NCBI GenBank assembly: GCA_001898645.1
Contig: MKUQ01000035.1
Location: forward strand, 21,539 to 85,538
Origin: Burkholderiales bacterium 70-64
Lineage (GTDB): Bacteria > Pseudomonadota > Gammaproteobacteria > Burkholderiales > Burkholderiaceae_E
Direction: 5' to 3'
DNA length: 64,000 bases
The position numbers and the translations under genes were made by a program. Below, one piece after another: positions 54,897 to 63,700 of this stretch; positions within the stretch are counted from its first letter, which is position 1, and every line of letters starts with the position of its first letter. The notes under the pieces are model-generated. The model ran no database searches. It was not told the DNA's origin and saw only the letters and a list, made by a program, of their open reading frames with translations.

Positions 54897-56485
54897 GGCC
54901 CGACGAGGGCGCGCTCACCATCCGTGGCGCGCTGGACCGTGCGTGCCGGTGGTTCGCGGGGAATACGGCGCTGGCGCAGGACGCGCGCCGGGTCTCGTAC
55001 GCCGAGCTGGGCGCGCGGACCCGCTCGATCGCCGCCGGCTATCGCCGCCTGGGCCTGGGAAAGGGCGATCGCATCGCCTTCCTGTGCGCGGCCTCGATCG
55101 ACCATGCGCTCGCCTACTATGCGTCGCACCGCCTCGGCGCCATCGCGGTGAACCTGCACCTGCGCGAGCCGGCGGACGCGCAATCGAGGCTGTTCGAGCG
55201 GCTCGAGCCGCGTGTCCTCGTCTACGACGACGAGCGCGCCGAGCTCGCCGCGGCGCTGACGTCCCGGCATCCGGGCCTGGTGCCGGTACGCACCGGCGGC
55301 TCCGACGCGCTGGGCTCGATTCCGCTCGCCGAGCTCGGCGGGCGGGACGATGGCGAAGAAGCGGGGCCGCTGCACGAGGACGACCCGGCGATCATCCAGC
55401 TCTCCTCGGGAAGCACGGGGGTGCCCAAGGCGCTGGTGCACTCGCACCGCTCGGTGCTCGAATCGTGGAGCGGCGGCCTCTACATGTGGTCGGGCATCTC
55501 GCCGCACGACCGCTTCCTCAATGGCTTCGCTCCCTCCTTCGTCGTATGGCTGGTGCACGCGGGCGCCTTCCTCGCCCAGGGCGGGGGCGTCTGGCTGCAG
55601 TCGAAGTGGGACCCGGCGGCGTTCCTGGGCGCCGTGCAGGAGAGCGGGATCACCTGTACCGCGCTCACGCCCACGCAATGGCGGACCGTGCTCGCGGCCG
55701 GGCCCGAAGCCTACGAGCTGCGATCGCTGCGCCTGGCGGCCTACCTGGGCGAGAAGCTCGAACCGGCCGGTCTGCGCGAGCTGATGCGCCGCGTCTGTCC
55801 GCAGTTCAGCAGCTTCTACGGGATGTCCGAATGCCTCGGCCTCGGAGGCTGCGTCGTCCGCGGTTCGGAGATCGTCGGGCAGGACAAATGGGGCAGCGTC
55901 GGGCGGCCGAGCCTGAACTCGGACCTGCGCGTCGTCGAGGCCGGAGACGGGCCGGTCGTCGAGAAGCCGGCCGGCGAAATCGGCGAGATCGTGGTGCGCG
56001 CGGCCTCGTTCGCGCAGTGCAACTGGGGTGATCCGGACTGGCAGCGGCGCGTCGTCACGCCCGACGGCTGGTACCGGACCGGCGATCGCGGATGGGTCGA
56101 CCCGGACGGCTTCGTCTACCTGCAGGGGCGCGTGGACAACCAGATCGCGACCGGCGGCATCAAGGTGGCGCCCGAGGAGATCGAGCAGGTCATCGGCACC
56201 CACCCCGGCGTGGCGGCGGTCGCCGTGTTCGGCGCCGACGACGAGCGGTGGGGCCAGCGCATCGTGGCGCTGGTCGTGAGCCGCGAGGCGTCGCTCACGG
56301 GCGCCGAGCTCGAGCAGTGGTGCCGCGGCGGCGAACGTCTCGCCGCGTACAAGTGCCCCAAGCAATGGTGCTTCGTCGAGGCGCTGCCGCTCACCGGCGT
56401 CGGCAAGCTCGATCGCAAGGCGCTCGCGGTGCTCGCGACGGCCTGCGCGGGGCGCATCGACACCGATCGCACGGAACGGCCATGA
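54893..56485 (+). CDS. AMP-forming acyl-/aryl-CoA ligase
   Basis: A 530-residue acyl-adenylate synthetase. The P-loop is LSSGSTGVPKALVHSHRS, FYGMSECLGLGGC is the A5 block, GWYRTGDRGWVDPDGF the A7 block, and GVGKLDRKALA holds the catalytic Lys. It would activate a carboxylic acid taken up by the importer. The A3-A5 region resembles benzoate and cyclohexane-carboxylate ligases, but the substrate is uncertain. ATG 54893 overlaps the TetR stop, and the stop overlaps the exporter gene start. Confidence 0.93.
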   Translation: MRPDEGALTIRGALDRACRWFAGNTALAQDARRVSYAELGARTRSIAAGYRRLGLGKGDRIAFLCAASIDHALAYYASHRLGAIAVNLHLREPADAQSRLFERLEPRVLVYDDERAELAAALTSRHPGLVPVRTGGSDALGSIPLAELGGRDDGEEAGPLHEDDPAIIQLSSGSTGVPKALVHSHRSVLESWSGGLYMWSGISPHDRFLNGFAPSFVVWLVHAGAFLAQGGGVWLQSKWDPAAFLGAVQESGITCTALTPTQWRTVLAAGPEAYELRSLRLAAYLGEKLEPAGLRELMRRVCPQFSSFYGMSECLGLGGCVVRGSEIVGQDKWGSVGRPSLNSDLRVVEAGDGPVVEKPAGEIGEIVVRAASFAQCNWGDPDWQRRVVTPDGWYRTGDRGWVDPDGFVYLQGRVDNQIATGGIKVAPEEIEQVIGTHPGVAAVAVFGADDERWGQRIVALVVSREASLTGAELEQWCRGGERLAAYKCPKQWCFVEALPLTGVGKLDRKALAVLATACAGRIDTDRTERP

Positions 56486-57354
56486 CCTCGCCCGGCCTCG
56501 CTCCCGGGGCACCCGTGCGCGCGAATACCGCCTGGTTCGCGTCGCTGGCGATGGTGGCCTTCGCCGGCAACTCGCTGCTGTGCCGCGCGGCGTTCGAGCG
56601 CACCGGCATCGATGCGGCCACCTTCACGCTGGTGCGCATCGTCTCGGGCGCGCTGGTGCTCGCGGTGCTCGTGCGGATGCGCGGCTCGAGGCCCGCCACG
56701 AAGGCCGGCTGGCTTCCGGGCCTCGCGCTCTTCGGCTACGCGGCGACGTTCTCCTATGCCTATGTCGGGCTTCCGACGTCGACCGGAGCGCTGATCCTGT
56801 TCGGCTCGGTGCAGGCCACCATGATCGGCCACGCGCTGCGCACGGGCGAGCGCTTCCGGGGCTGGCAGCTGGCGGGCCTCGGCCTCGCGTTCGCCGGTTT
56901 CGTCGCGCTGCTGCTGCCGGGCGCGAGCGCGCCGCAGTGGCTGCCCGCTTCCTCGATGATCGCCGCCGGCGTGTTCTGGGGGGCGTATTCGCTCGCCGGG
57001 CGCGGCGCGGCGGATCCGCTCTCGGCCACGGCCTCGAACTTCGCCCGGGCGGTCGTGCCGGCGGCCATCCTGAGCATCGCGACGATCGGGTCGAGCCGGG
57101 CGGATCCCGAAGGAATCGCCTACGCGGTCGCCTCCGGTGCCCTGGCCTCGGGCATCGGCTATGCGATCTGGTATGTTGCCGTGCGCGGGCTGCGCGCCGG
57201 TTCCGCGGCGGTCATCCAGCTCAGCGTGCCGTTCATCGCTGCGCTGGGCGGCATCGCGCTGCTGGGCGAGGCGCTCACGCTGCGCCTGGTGATCGCCGCG
57301 GTGGCGCTGACGGGCGGGATCATGCTGGTGCTGTCCCGAGGGGGTGCCCGCTGA
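56482..57354 (+). CDS. DMT/EamA-family transporter
   Basis: A 290-residue membrane protein with ten hydrophobic segments arranged as two EamA halves. ANTAWFASLAMVAFAGNSLLCR opens the first half; AAVIQLSVPFIAALGGIALLGEALTLRL is the typical second-half block. These carriers move amino acids, nucleotides or drug-like compounds, often outward. ATG 56482 overlaps the ligase stop. It probably exports a side product or acts as a safety valve for the operon, which is inference. Confidence 0.9.
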   Translation: MTSPGLAPGAPVRANTAWFASLAMVAFAGNSLLCRAAFERTGIDAATFTLVRIVSGALVLAVLVRMRGSRPATKAGWLPGLALFGYAATFSYAYVGLPTSTGALILFGSVQATMIGHALRTGERFRGWQLAGLGLAFAGFVALLLPGASAPQWLPASSMIAAGVFWGAYSLAGRGAADPLSATASNFARAVVPAAILSIATIGSSRADPEGIAYAVASGALASGIGYAIWYVAVRGLRAGSAAVIQLSVPFIAALGGIALLGEALTLRLVIAAVALTGGIMLVLSRGGAR

Positions 57355-57384
57355 CTTCACTCCATCCGGAGATCGTTTCCCCCC

Positions 57385-58203
57385 ATGCACATGGACCCGC
57401 ACCCGTTCGATACCGCGATCCGGCTCGCGCCCGCGGGCGAGAACGCCTACTCGGGAGCGACCAGCCCCGCCTACGCGAACATGGTGGGGCCGTTCGGCGG
57501 GATCACCTGCGCCGTGCTGCTCAACGCCGTGCTGGTGCATCCGCAGCGCCAGGGCGAGCCGGTCTCGCTGACGGTGAACTTCGCCGCGCCGATCGCCGAC
57601 GGCTCTTTCGGGATCGAAGCCCGGCCGGTGCGCACCAACCGGTCGACCCAGCACTGGGTGATGCAGCTCGCGCAGCAGGGAGCGGCCGTCGCGACCGCCA
57701 GCGCGGTGTTCGCCGTGCGGCGCGAGACGTGGTCGGCCGCGGAGGCGGAAGCGCCCCGCGACATGCCCGCTCCATCGACCCTTCCGCGCATGCCGGCGAC
57801 CGGCCGCCCGGCGTGGGTCCGGTGCTATGACTTCCGTTTCATGGAAGGCGAGCTGGCCGGCTCGTTCGACGGCCGGGAGCAGGCGCATGCCCGAAGCCGG
57901 CTGTGGGTGCGCGACGAGCCGCCGCGCCCGCTCGACTTCGCATCGCTGGCGGCGCTCTGCGACAGCTTCTTCCCGCGCATCTTCCTGCGCCGTCGCGCCT
58001 TCGTGCCGGTCGGGACGGTGTCGCTGACCACCTTCTTCCATGCCGACTCGGCCCTGCTCGCCGGCCAGTCCGAGCGGCACGTCGTGGGCACCGCCCGGGC
58101 GATGAGCTATCGCAACGGGTACTTCGACCAGAGCGCCGAGGTGTGGAGCGACGCCGGCCAGTTGCTGGCCAGCAGCCACCAGGTGGTTTATTACCGCGAG
58201 TAG
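57385..58203 (+). CDS. acyl-CoA thioesterase, TesB-like double hot-dog
   Basis: A 272-residue hot-dog-fold thioesterase. GATSPAYANMVGPFGGITCAVLLNAV at the front and TVNFAAPIADGSF shortly after match the TesB-like 4HBT_3 group, and the end SYRNGYFDQSAEVWSDAGQLLASSHQ is the second hot-dog. It would hydrolyse CoA thioesters to free acids and recycle CoA in the operon. ATG 57385 lies 30 bp after the exporter stop. Confidence 0.88.
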   Translation: MHMDPHPFDTAIRLAPAGENAYSGATSPAYANMVGPFGGITCAVLLNAVLVHPQRQGEPVSLTVNFAAPIADGSFGIEARPVRTNRSTQHWVMQLAQQGAAVATASAVFAVRRETWSAAEAEAPRDMPAPSTLPRMPATGRPAWVRCYDFRFMEGELAGSFDGREQAHARSRLWVRDEPPRPLDFASLAALCDSFFPRIFLRRRAFVPVGTVSLTTFFHADSALLAGQSERHVVGTARAMSYRNGYFDQSAEVWSDAGQLLASSHQVVYYRE

Positions 58204-58212
58204 AATGCAGCC

Positions 58213-58614
58213 ATGAAATGGAACCTGCCGGTCGAGGAGTTCACCACTCCCAATCCCGTCACGGCGACGGAAGACATGTCGATCGACGAGCTGCGGCAGC
58301 TGATGCAGCAGTACGGCGTGCGCCACCTCCCGATCGTCCGCGCGGGCGTCGTGGTGGGGGTGGTCAGCGACCGCGACGTGCGTCTCGCCCAGGGCCTGGG
58401 CGCCGAGCACAAGATCCAGGTGTGCGCCGCGGACATCATGGCCGCCGCTCCCGTGGCAGTGAAGGCTTCCACGCCGCTGGACGAAGTGGCCTATGCCATG
58501 TCCGACAAGAAGATCGGCAGCGTGATCGTCAACGAGGACGACGGCGAGTTCCTGGGCATCTTCACCGTGACCGATGCCTTGAACGCGCTGATCGAGATCA
58601 GCCGCAAGGGCTGA
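58213..58614 (+). CDS. CBS-pair domain protein
   Basis: A 133-residue protein consisting of two CBS motifs (EDMSIDELRQLMQQYGVRHLPIV and ASTPLDEVAYAMSDKKIGSVIV), with GVVSDRDVRLA between them. CBS pairs bind adenosine nucleotides or SAM and report energy state. It starts nine bp after the thioesterase, so it is probably in the operon, although a TAGAAT at 58201-58206 could start a separate transcript. There is no partner domain. Confidence 0.9.
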   Translation: MKWNLPVEEFTTPNPVTATEDMSIDELRQLMQQYGVRHLPIVRAGVVVGVVSDRDVRLAQGLGAEHKIQVCAADIMAAAPVAVKASTPLDEVAYAMSDKKIGSVIVNEDDGEFLGIFTVTDALNALIEISRKG

Positions 58615-58657
58615 CGCAGCGCCAGCACCCCTGTTGCGATACCCCCGGGCCGGGGCA

Positions 58658-59473
58658 CTACTTCCCTTCCCGCATCTCGTTGCCGAGCCTGCTCGCCATC
58701 TGCCGCGCATAGAAGCGCGGCGCCAGCCGCGATGCCCACCACGACAGGCGCGAGACCCGGTCGGGCAGGAGCAGGCGCCGTTCGCGCACGGCGGCGCGGA
58801 AGATCTTCTCGGCCACCGCCTCCGGGCTCGAGCGCGCGCCGACGATGGCCTGGGCATGGCGCACCGGCCCGCCGTCGCCGGCCAGGGCGTTGCTCTCGAT
58901 GCCGGTCCGGATGAAGGAAGGGCAGACCAGCAGCGTCTTCACGCCGGCTGGCTCCAGCTCGACGCGCAGGCTGTCGAAGAAGCCGTGCAGCGCGTGCTTG
59001 CTCGCCGCGTAGCCGGTGCGCGCGATCAGCGGCGCGAAGCCGGCGACGCTGGAAATCGCGATGATCATGCCGCGCCGTGCCAGCAGATCCTCCAGCGCCG
59101 CGTGCGTGCAGTGCAGCGCGCCGAAATAGTTCACCTCCATGACCCGGCGCAGCACGGCCGGCCGCGTGGCGGCGAAGCCGCTGCGGTGGGTGATCCCGGC
59201 GTTGTTGATCAGGACGTCGATGCCTCCGAAGGCGCGACGCGCCTCGGCCAGGGCGCGCAGGCAATCGTCCTCGTGCGTCACGTCGCAGGTCGCCGTGATG
59301 CAGGCCGCGCCGGCTTCGCGCAGCGCGGCAGCGGTGTGCGCCAGCCCGGCTTCGTCGCGATCGAGCGCGGCCACGCGCGCCCCCGCGGCGGCGAAGCGCA
59401 GCGCCAGTGCACGCCCCAGCCCGCCGGCTGCACCGGTGACCGCTACCGTCCTGCCGCGGAAATCACGGGCCAT
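58658..59473 (-). CDS. short-chain dehydrogenase/reductase
   Basis: A 271-residue classical SDR. The NAD(P) loop is GAAGGLGRALALRF, NNAG follows the fourth strand, the catalytic Ser is in ISSVAGF, and YAASKHAL supplies Tyr and Lys. The C-terminal stretch LSWWASRLAPRFYARQMASR is basic and possibly membrane-associated. Its ATG at 59473 overlaps the end of the epimerase gene by 11 bases. The acidic residue after the second strand (DRDEAGL) favours NAD over NADP. It is the last gene of a leftward operon. Confidence 0.92.
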   Translation of the reverse strand: MARDFRGRTVAVTGAAGGLGRALALRFAAAGARVAALDRDEAGLAHTAAALREAGAACITATCDVTHEDDCLRALAEARRAFGGIDVLINNAGITHRSGFAATRPAVLRRVMEVNYFGALHCTHAALEDLLARRGMIIAISSVAGFAPLIARTGYAASKHALHGFFDSLRVELEPAGVKTLLVCPSFIRTGIESNALAGDGGPVRHAQAIVGARSSPEAVAEKIFRAAVRERRLLLPDRVSRLSWWASRLAPRFYARQMASRLGNEMREGK

Positions 59474-60428
59474 GCCGATGCGTGCGCAGGTACAGGTCGA
59501 ACACCTGGGCCGATGTCAGCTGGGGCACGTAGCCGAACTCGGCGATCAGCCGCGTGTTGTCGAGCACCGGCCGGTAGCGCAGGAAATCGACCTGTTCCGG
59601 GCCGTACTGCGTGAGGCCGAGGGGCTTGAGCAGGCCGAGGACGAAGCGCAGCAACCCCGCCGGCAGAACCAGGCACCGCTTGCCCAGCTTCGCCGCGATC
59701 TCGCCGATGGTCAGTGCACCGCTCCCGGCGACGTTGTAGGTGCCCGTGCGATCGGTCTCGATCGCGCGCAGCAGGCAGGCGACGACGTCCTGGTCCCAGA
59801 CGAAGACGAAGGGGCTGTCCGAGCCGCGGACGGCGATGAGGCGCGGCTTCTCGAACAGGTCGGTGATCTGGTTGCGCACCGTCTCGCCGAGGATGGTGCC
59901 GATGCGGAACACCACCTGCCCGAGCTCGGGATGCAGGGTGCGCCAGCGCGCCAGCATCTCCTCGACCAGCCGCTTGTGATGCGCGTAGGCGAAGGCCTCG
60001 TTGCCGCGCAGCGGCCAGTCCTCGGTGATCCAGGGCGGATTGTCCGGATGGTAGCCATAGGCCGCCCCGCTGGAGGTGACCACGATCTTCTTCACGCCGG
60101 TGGCGGTGCAGGCGGTCAGCACATTCTCCGTGCCCTGCACGTCGACCGAGTATTCGAACTGCCGGTTGCTGTTCCTGCCGGGCGTGACGATCGAGGCGAG
60201 ATGCACCACCACGTCGCTCCTGCAGCGCTCGAACAGCTCGAGCAGATCAGGCGAGCGCACGTCGACCCGGGCGTACTCGACCCTCGGCAGGCGCTGCTGC
60301 GGCGGCACCTCGCGCACGTCCGCCGCGACGATCGCGTCCACGTCGATGCGCCCGGCCGACAGGGCTGCCACCAGCTGCGAGCCGAGATAGCCGCCCGCGC
60401 CGGTGACGAGCACGCGCGGGCCGCTCAC
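59463..60428 (-). CDS. NAD-dependent epimerase/dehydratase family protein
   Basis: A 321-residue extended SDR. VLVTGAGGYLGSQLVAAL is the NAD loop, SSGAAYGYHPDNPPW contains the Ser, and AFAYAHHKRLVEEM supplies the Tyr-His-His-Lys of the catalytic YxxxK. The start GTG 60428 overlaps the BASS-gene stop. It lacks strong sugar-epimerase signals and could reduce or oxidise a ring hydroxyl, like 3-beta-hydroxysteroid-dehydrogenase-type proteins. The assignment to family is firm, to substrate not. Confidence 0.88.
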   Translation of the reverse strand: MSGPRVLVTGAGGYLGSQLVAALSAGRIDVDAIVAADVREVPPQQRLPRVEYARVDVRSPDLLELFERCRSDVVVHLASIVTPGRNSNRQFEYSVDVQGTENVLTACTATGVKKIVVTSSGAAYGYHPDNPPWITEDWPLRGNEAFAYAHHKRLVEEMLARWRTLHPELGQVVFRIGTILGETVRNQITDLFEKPRLIAVRGSDSPFVFVWDQDVVACLLRAIETDRTGTYNVAGSGALTIGEIAAKLGKRCLVLPAGLLRFVLGLLKPLGLTQYGPEQVDFLRYRPVLDNTRLIAEFGYVPQLTSAQVFDLYLRTHRHGP

Positions 60429-61339
60429 GCCGGCGCTTCCACCGGCGGCGCCTGGCGCGACCAGAAGGTGGCCAGGGAAAGGCCGGCGACGATGTGCCAG
60501 ATGCCCCACCACGCGGTGACCACCGCCATGCCGCCGAGGCCGTCGAAGAAGTTGAAGATGAGGATCAGCCCCAGCCCGGAATTCTGGATCCCGCACTCGA
60601 TGCATACGGCGCGCCGGTCCCGCTCCGGCAGCCCGGTGGCCCAGGCCAGGCCGTAGCCCGTGAGCAGCGCCGAGGCGTTGTGCACGAAGACCACGCCCAC
60701 CACCATGCCGACGTAGAGCGTGAAGTACTGCCAGTTGGCGCCGAGCGCCGCCAGCACGAAGACCAGGAAGAAGACGAGCGAAAACACCTTCATCGGCTTT
60801 TGCGCCCGCTGCGTGAAGCGCGGCCAGCGCCGCGACACGAGCAGGCCCGCCGCCAGCGGCAGGCCGAGCAGGAGCAGGACGTGCAGGAACATCTCGAGCG
60901 GATTCATCGCCACCTGGCGCAGGATGGGCTGCGCCGGCTCGTAGAGCCCGCCCCAGAAGGCGATGTTGAGCGGCGTCATGAAGATCGCCGCGAGCGTCGA
61001 CAGGGTGCTGATCGACACCGACAGGGCGGTATTGCCCCTGGCGAAATGGGTGAGGAAGTTGGAGATGTTGCCGGCCGGGCAGGACGAGACCAGGATCATG
61101 CCCAGCGCGATGCTCGGCCGCGGCTCGAGGAGCAGGACCAGCAGGTAGGTGAAGGCGGGGAAGACGAGGTGATGGCCGAGCAGCCCGATCGCCAGGGCGC
61201 GCGGCGTGCGCAGCGCTTCCCTGAAGTCGGAAGCCTTCAGTTCGAGCGAGACGCCGAACATGACGAAGCCCAGCACGCAGTTCAGGATGAACAGCGTCTG
61301 CGGATTGAAGTTGAGCCGGACGAGATCGATGTCGGTCAT
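60425..61339 (-). CDS. bile acid:sodium symporter (BASS) family transporter
   Basis: A 304-residue membrane protein with about nine hydrophobic helices. FVMFGVSLELKASDFREAL, VSSCPAGNISNFLTHFARGNTALSVSIS and CIECGIQNSGLGLILIF are the BASS signatures; the last two hold the crossover helices that bind sodium in ASBT-type proteins. Members import bile acids, pantoate, pyruvate or sulfated compounds with sodium. Its stop overlaps the epimerase start. The gap from the thiamine enzyme is 10 bp. Confidence 0.92.
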   Translation of the reverse strand: MTDIDLVRLNFNPQTLFILNCVLGFVMFGVSLELKASDFREALRTPRALAIGLLGHHLVFPAFTYLLVLLLEPRPSIALGMILVSSCPAGNISNFLTHFARGNTALSVSISTLSTLAAIFMTPLNIAFWGGLYEPAQPILRQVAMNPLEMFLHVLLLLGLPLAAGLLVSRRWPRFTQRAQKPMKVFSLVFFLVFVLAALGANWQYFTLYVGMVVGVVFVHNASALLTGYGLAWATGLPERDRRAVCIECGIQNSGLGLILIFNFFDGLGGMAVVTAWWGIWHIVAGLSLATFWSRQAPPVEAPA

Positions 61340-61349
61340 GGCTGCCTCT

Positions 61350-63104
61350 TCACCTGCCGGCCGGTTCCTCGTGCATCTTCTTGAAGTGCATCAGCCCCGG
61401 CGCCCACATGTGCTTGACGGGATCGACGTCGACGTGAACGACCGAGCAGCGGCCCGACTCGAGGGCGCGCTGCAGGGCCGGCCTGAGCGCCTTCGGGTCG
61501 GAGACCCGCTCGCCGTACGCACCCATCGACTCGCCCAGCTTGTCGAAGGCGATCTCGCCGAGGTCGGCCTTGATGGTCTCCTCGGGCCCGAGGTGCTTGA
61601 ACAGCATGGTCTTGAAGGGGCGCAGCATGAACTGCTGGTTCATCTTCACCATGCCCCACTGCCGGTCGCACAGCACGATGTAGATCACCTGCGCCTTGTT
61701 GCGGACCGCCGTCTCCACCTCCTGCGGGTGGAAGCCGAAGGCGCCGTCGCCGATGATGCAGCACACCGGCTTGCCCGGCAGCGCCACTGCCGCGCCCACC
61801 GCCTGCGCCATGCCGGCGCCCAGCATGCCGAACTTGAAGGTCGACAGGATGCGGTTGGGCACGTCGGCGCGATGGTAGAACATGGCCCAGATGGTGGCGT
61901 TGCCGCCGTCGGCCACCAGCACGCTGTCCTTGGGGAACACCTCGCCGCAGGCCGCGGCGATGTGCGCCGGATGCATGGGGATGGCCGTGTCGGCGAGCGC
62001 CTTGTCCCAGCCGGCGCGGTCCTCGCGCATGGCCTTGGCGTAGCCGGCGACGCGCGCGCGGCGCGGCTCGAGGTTCATCTCGCCCTTGCGCCGCTCCAGC
62101 TCGTCGCCGAGCCGTTCGAGGAAGCGCCCGGCGTCGGCCTGGATGGCGAGGTCGGCCGGCTTGTTGAGGCCGAGGACGTCGGGATCGATATCGACCTGGA
62201 TGGTCTTCTGCCCGGACGGATCGCGCCAGTAGGGCGGCTTGCCCCACCAGTCGGTCTCGCCGAGGCGCGAGCCGACGATCAGCGCCACGTCGGCGTCGTT
62301 GCGCACCTTGTGGTTCACCTTGACGTGCGGCATCGGCATGGCCAGCGGCGAGGTCTCCGGAAGCACGCCGCGCGCCGCCCAGCTCGTCGTCATCGGCGAG
62401 TGCAGCAGCTCGGCCACGCGCGCCAGGGCCTCGAAGGCGCCGGCGTGGATCACGCCGCTGCCGGCGTGGATCATCGGCGCCTGGGCGGCGACCAGCAGCT
62501 CGGCCGCGCGCGCCACCTGCTCCGCAGCCGGTTCGAGCGGCGTCGCGCTGCGGTACTGGTGCGGCGCCCAGAAGGCGACGTCGGCCTTCTCCTTGCCGTT
62601 CAGGATGCTCTCGGGCACGTCCACGTGCACCACGCCGGGCCGCCCCTCCCAGCTCTTGCGCAAGGCCTTGCGCATCAGCTCCGGCACGCGCGCGAAGCTC
62701 GAGACGGCCGTGCTCCACTTGGCGATCCTGCCGATGACGCCGCTCTGGTCGAAGCACTGGTACGCGCCGCCGCGGTCGGGGTACATGATGCCGGGCCGGC
62801 GCGCGCTGGTGACGACCAGCACGCGGTTGCCTTCTCCCTGCTCCACCACCAGGCCGGGCAGGATGTTGGCCACGCCCGGGCCGTTGCTGGCCATGCACAC
62901 TCCGAGCTTGCCCGTCAGCCGCGCATAGGCGCCCGCCATGTGCGCGGCGCTGGTCTCGTGGCGCGGCGTCACGATCTCGATGCCCAGCCGGTGCAGGGCC
63001 GAGTAGAAGCCGAAATAGGTGCCGTCGATGATGCCGAACACCTTCTCGACACCCTCGTTCTGCAACATGCGGGCGATCACCTCGCCGCCGCTGATTTCCG
63101 CCAT
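61350..63104 (-). CDS. thiamine-diphosphate enzyme, acetolactate-synthase-like superfamily
   Basis: A 584-residue ThDP enzyme with the three expected domains. The cofactor-activating Glu is in RHETSAAHMAGAYARL. The Mg/ThDP motif starts GDGAFGFHPQEVETAVRN, but the usual NN further on reads CD (YIVLCDRQWG). The central FAD-domain remnant is between. The family includes acetolactate synthase, benzoylformate decarboxylase and 2-hydroxyacyl-CoA lyase; the last two fit an acid-degrading operon, but the sequence does not decide. Start ATG 63104 follows AGGAAA; the track's 63137 start is unsupported. It is the first gene of a four-gene leftward operon. Confidence 0.9.
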   Translation of the reverse strand: MAEISGGEVIARMLQNEGVEKVFGIIDGTYFGFYSALHRLGIEIVTPRHETSAAHMAGAYARLTGKLGVCMASNGPGVANILPGLVVEQGEGNRVLVVTSARRPGIMYPDRGGAYQCFDQSGVIGRIAKWSTAVSSFARVPELMRKALRKSWEGRPGVVHVDVPESILNGKEKADVAFWAPHQYRSATPLEPAAEQVARAAELLVAAQAPMIHAGSGVIHAGAFEALARVAELLHSPMTTSWAARGVLPETSPLAMPMPHVKVNHKVRNDADVALIVGSRLGETDWWGKPPYWRDPSGQKTIQVDIDPDVLGLNKPADLAIQADAGRFLERLGDELERRKGEMNLEPRRARVAGYAKAMREDRAGWDKALADTAIPMHPAHIAAACGEVFPKDSVLVADGGNATIWAMFYHRADVPNRILSTFKFGMLGAGMAQAVGAAVALPGKPVCCIIGDGAFGFHPQEVETAVRNKAQVIYIVLCDRQWGMVKMNQQFMLRPFKTMLFKHLGPEETIKADLGEIAFDKLGESMGAYGERVSDPKALRPALQRALESGRCSVVHVDVDPVKHMWAPGLMHFKKMHEEPAGR

Positions 63105-63192
63105 CGCGTGTTTCCTCGCATCGCCGGGAATCGGCAACGCCGGCGATCATTGCATGGCGGCCACTCCCTGACAATAACGAACGGAACGGACG

Positions 63193-63215
63193 AGCCCCGG
63201 GCGAGGCCCGGGGCT
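63193..63215 (-). terminator. GC-rich stem-loop downstream of the hemerythrin gene
   Basis: AGCCCCGGGC-gag-GCCCGGGGCT, a perfect 10-bp stem 48 bases after the hemerythrin stop. The T content after it is poor, so termination efficiency is uncertain. The rest of 63105-63262 shows no other feature. Confidence 0.4.
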
Positions 63216-63262
63216 GCGTCGATCGCGGTACGGCGCCCGCCGGGCCCCGGCGGACCCGGAGC

Positions 63263-63700
63263 TCAGGCCGCCTGGTGCTCCGCGCAGCTCGCGTGGCGTT
63301 CGATCAGCGGGTAGAAGTCGCGATCCTCGTGCCGCATCCGGTCGTATATCGACTTCAGCACCCGGTTGGCATCGGCGCGAAAGCCCTCGGCATCGCCGAT
63401 GACGCGGTCCGCGGTGTTCCACCGCCGTGCGAATTCCATATAGGCCGACAGGATCGAGCGCATCTCCTCCTGGAACCGCGCGCCCAGGCGGGCCAGCGTC
63501 CGGTTGCCGCTTTGCTGCAGCGCCGGGTACAGCAGGCGGTCCTCGGCGCCCAGGTGCAGCTTGATCACCGAGCTCATCGAGACGATGCCCCGGGCGATCT
63601 CGGCAGCGTTCCGGGCCACGCCCGCGCGGCTCAGCGTCCTGAGCGCGGCGATGCCGTCGAGGATCTCGGTGTGCTCGTGCTTGAAGCGGTCGATGTTCAT
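63263..63700 (-). CDS. hemerythrin-like domain protein
   Basis: A 145-residue four-helix protein. The iron ligands appear as H10 (HEHTEIL), H49 with E53 (HLGAEDRLLYP), and H124 with D128 (HEDRDFYP). It would bind a di-iron centre and O2 or NO in the cytoplasm. The track's longer ORF has a spurious N-terminal half; ATG 63700 has GGAGA seven bases upstream. A 23-bp palindrome with NsrR geometry lies 27 bases upstream, so a role in nitric-oxide defence is plausible. The C-terminus has a single Cys (HASCAEH). Confidence 0.9.
   Translation of the reverse strand: MNIDRFKHEHTEILDGIAALRTLSRAGVARNAAEIARGIVSMSSVIKLHLGAEDRLLYPALQQSGNRTLARLGARFQEEMRSILSAYMEFARRWNTADRVIGDAEGFRADANRVLKSIYDRMRHEDRDFYPLIERHASCAEHQAA

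Noticed and set aside
56116-58857. Minus-strand ORF of 913 residues
   Set aside because: Antisense of ligase, exporter and thioesterase genes, with low-complexity Arg/Gly/Ala content.
61206-63314. Plus-strand ORF of 702 residues
   Set aside because: Antisense of the thiamine enzyme; His/Val/Gly-rich shadow without motif.
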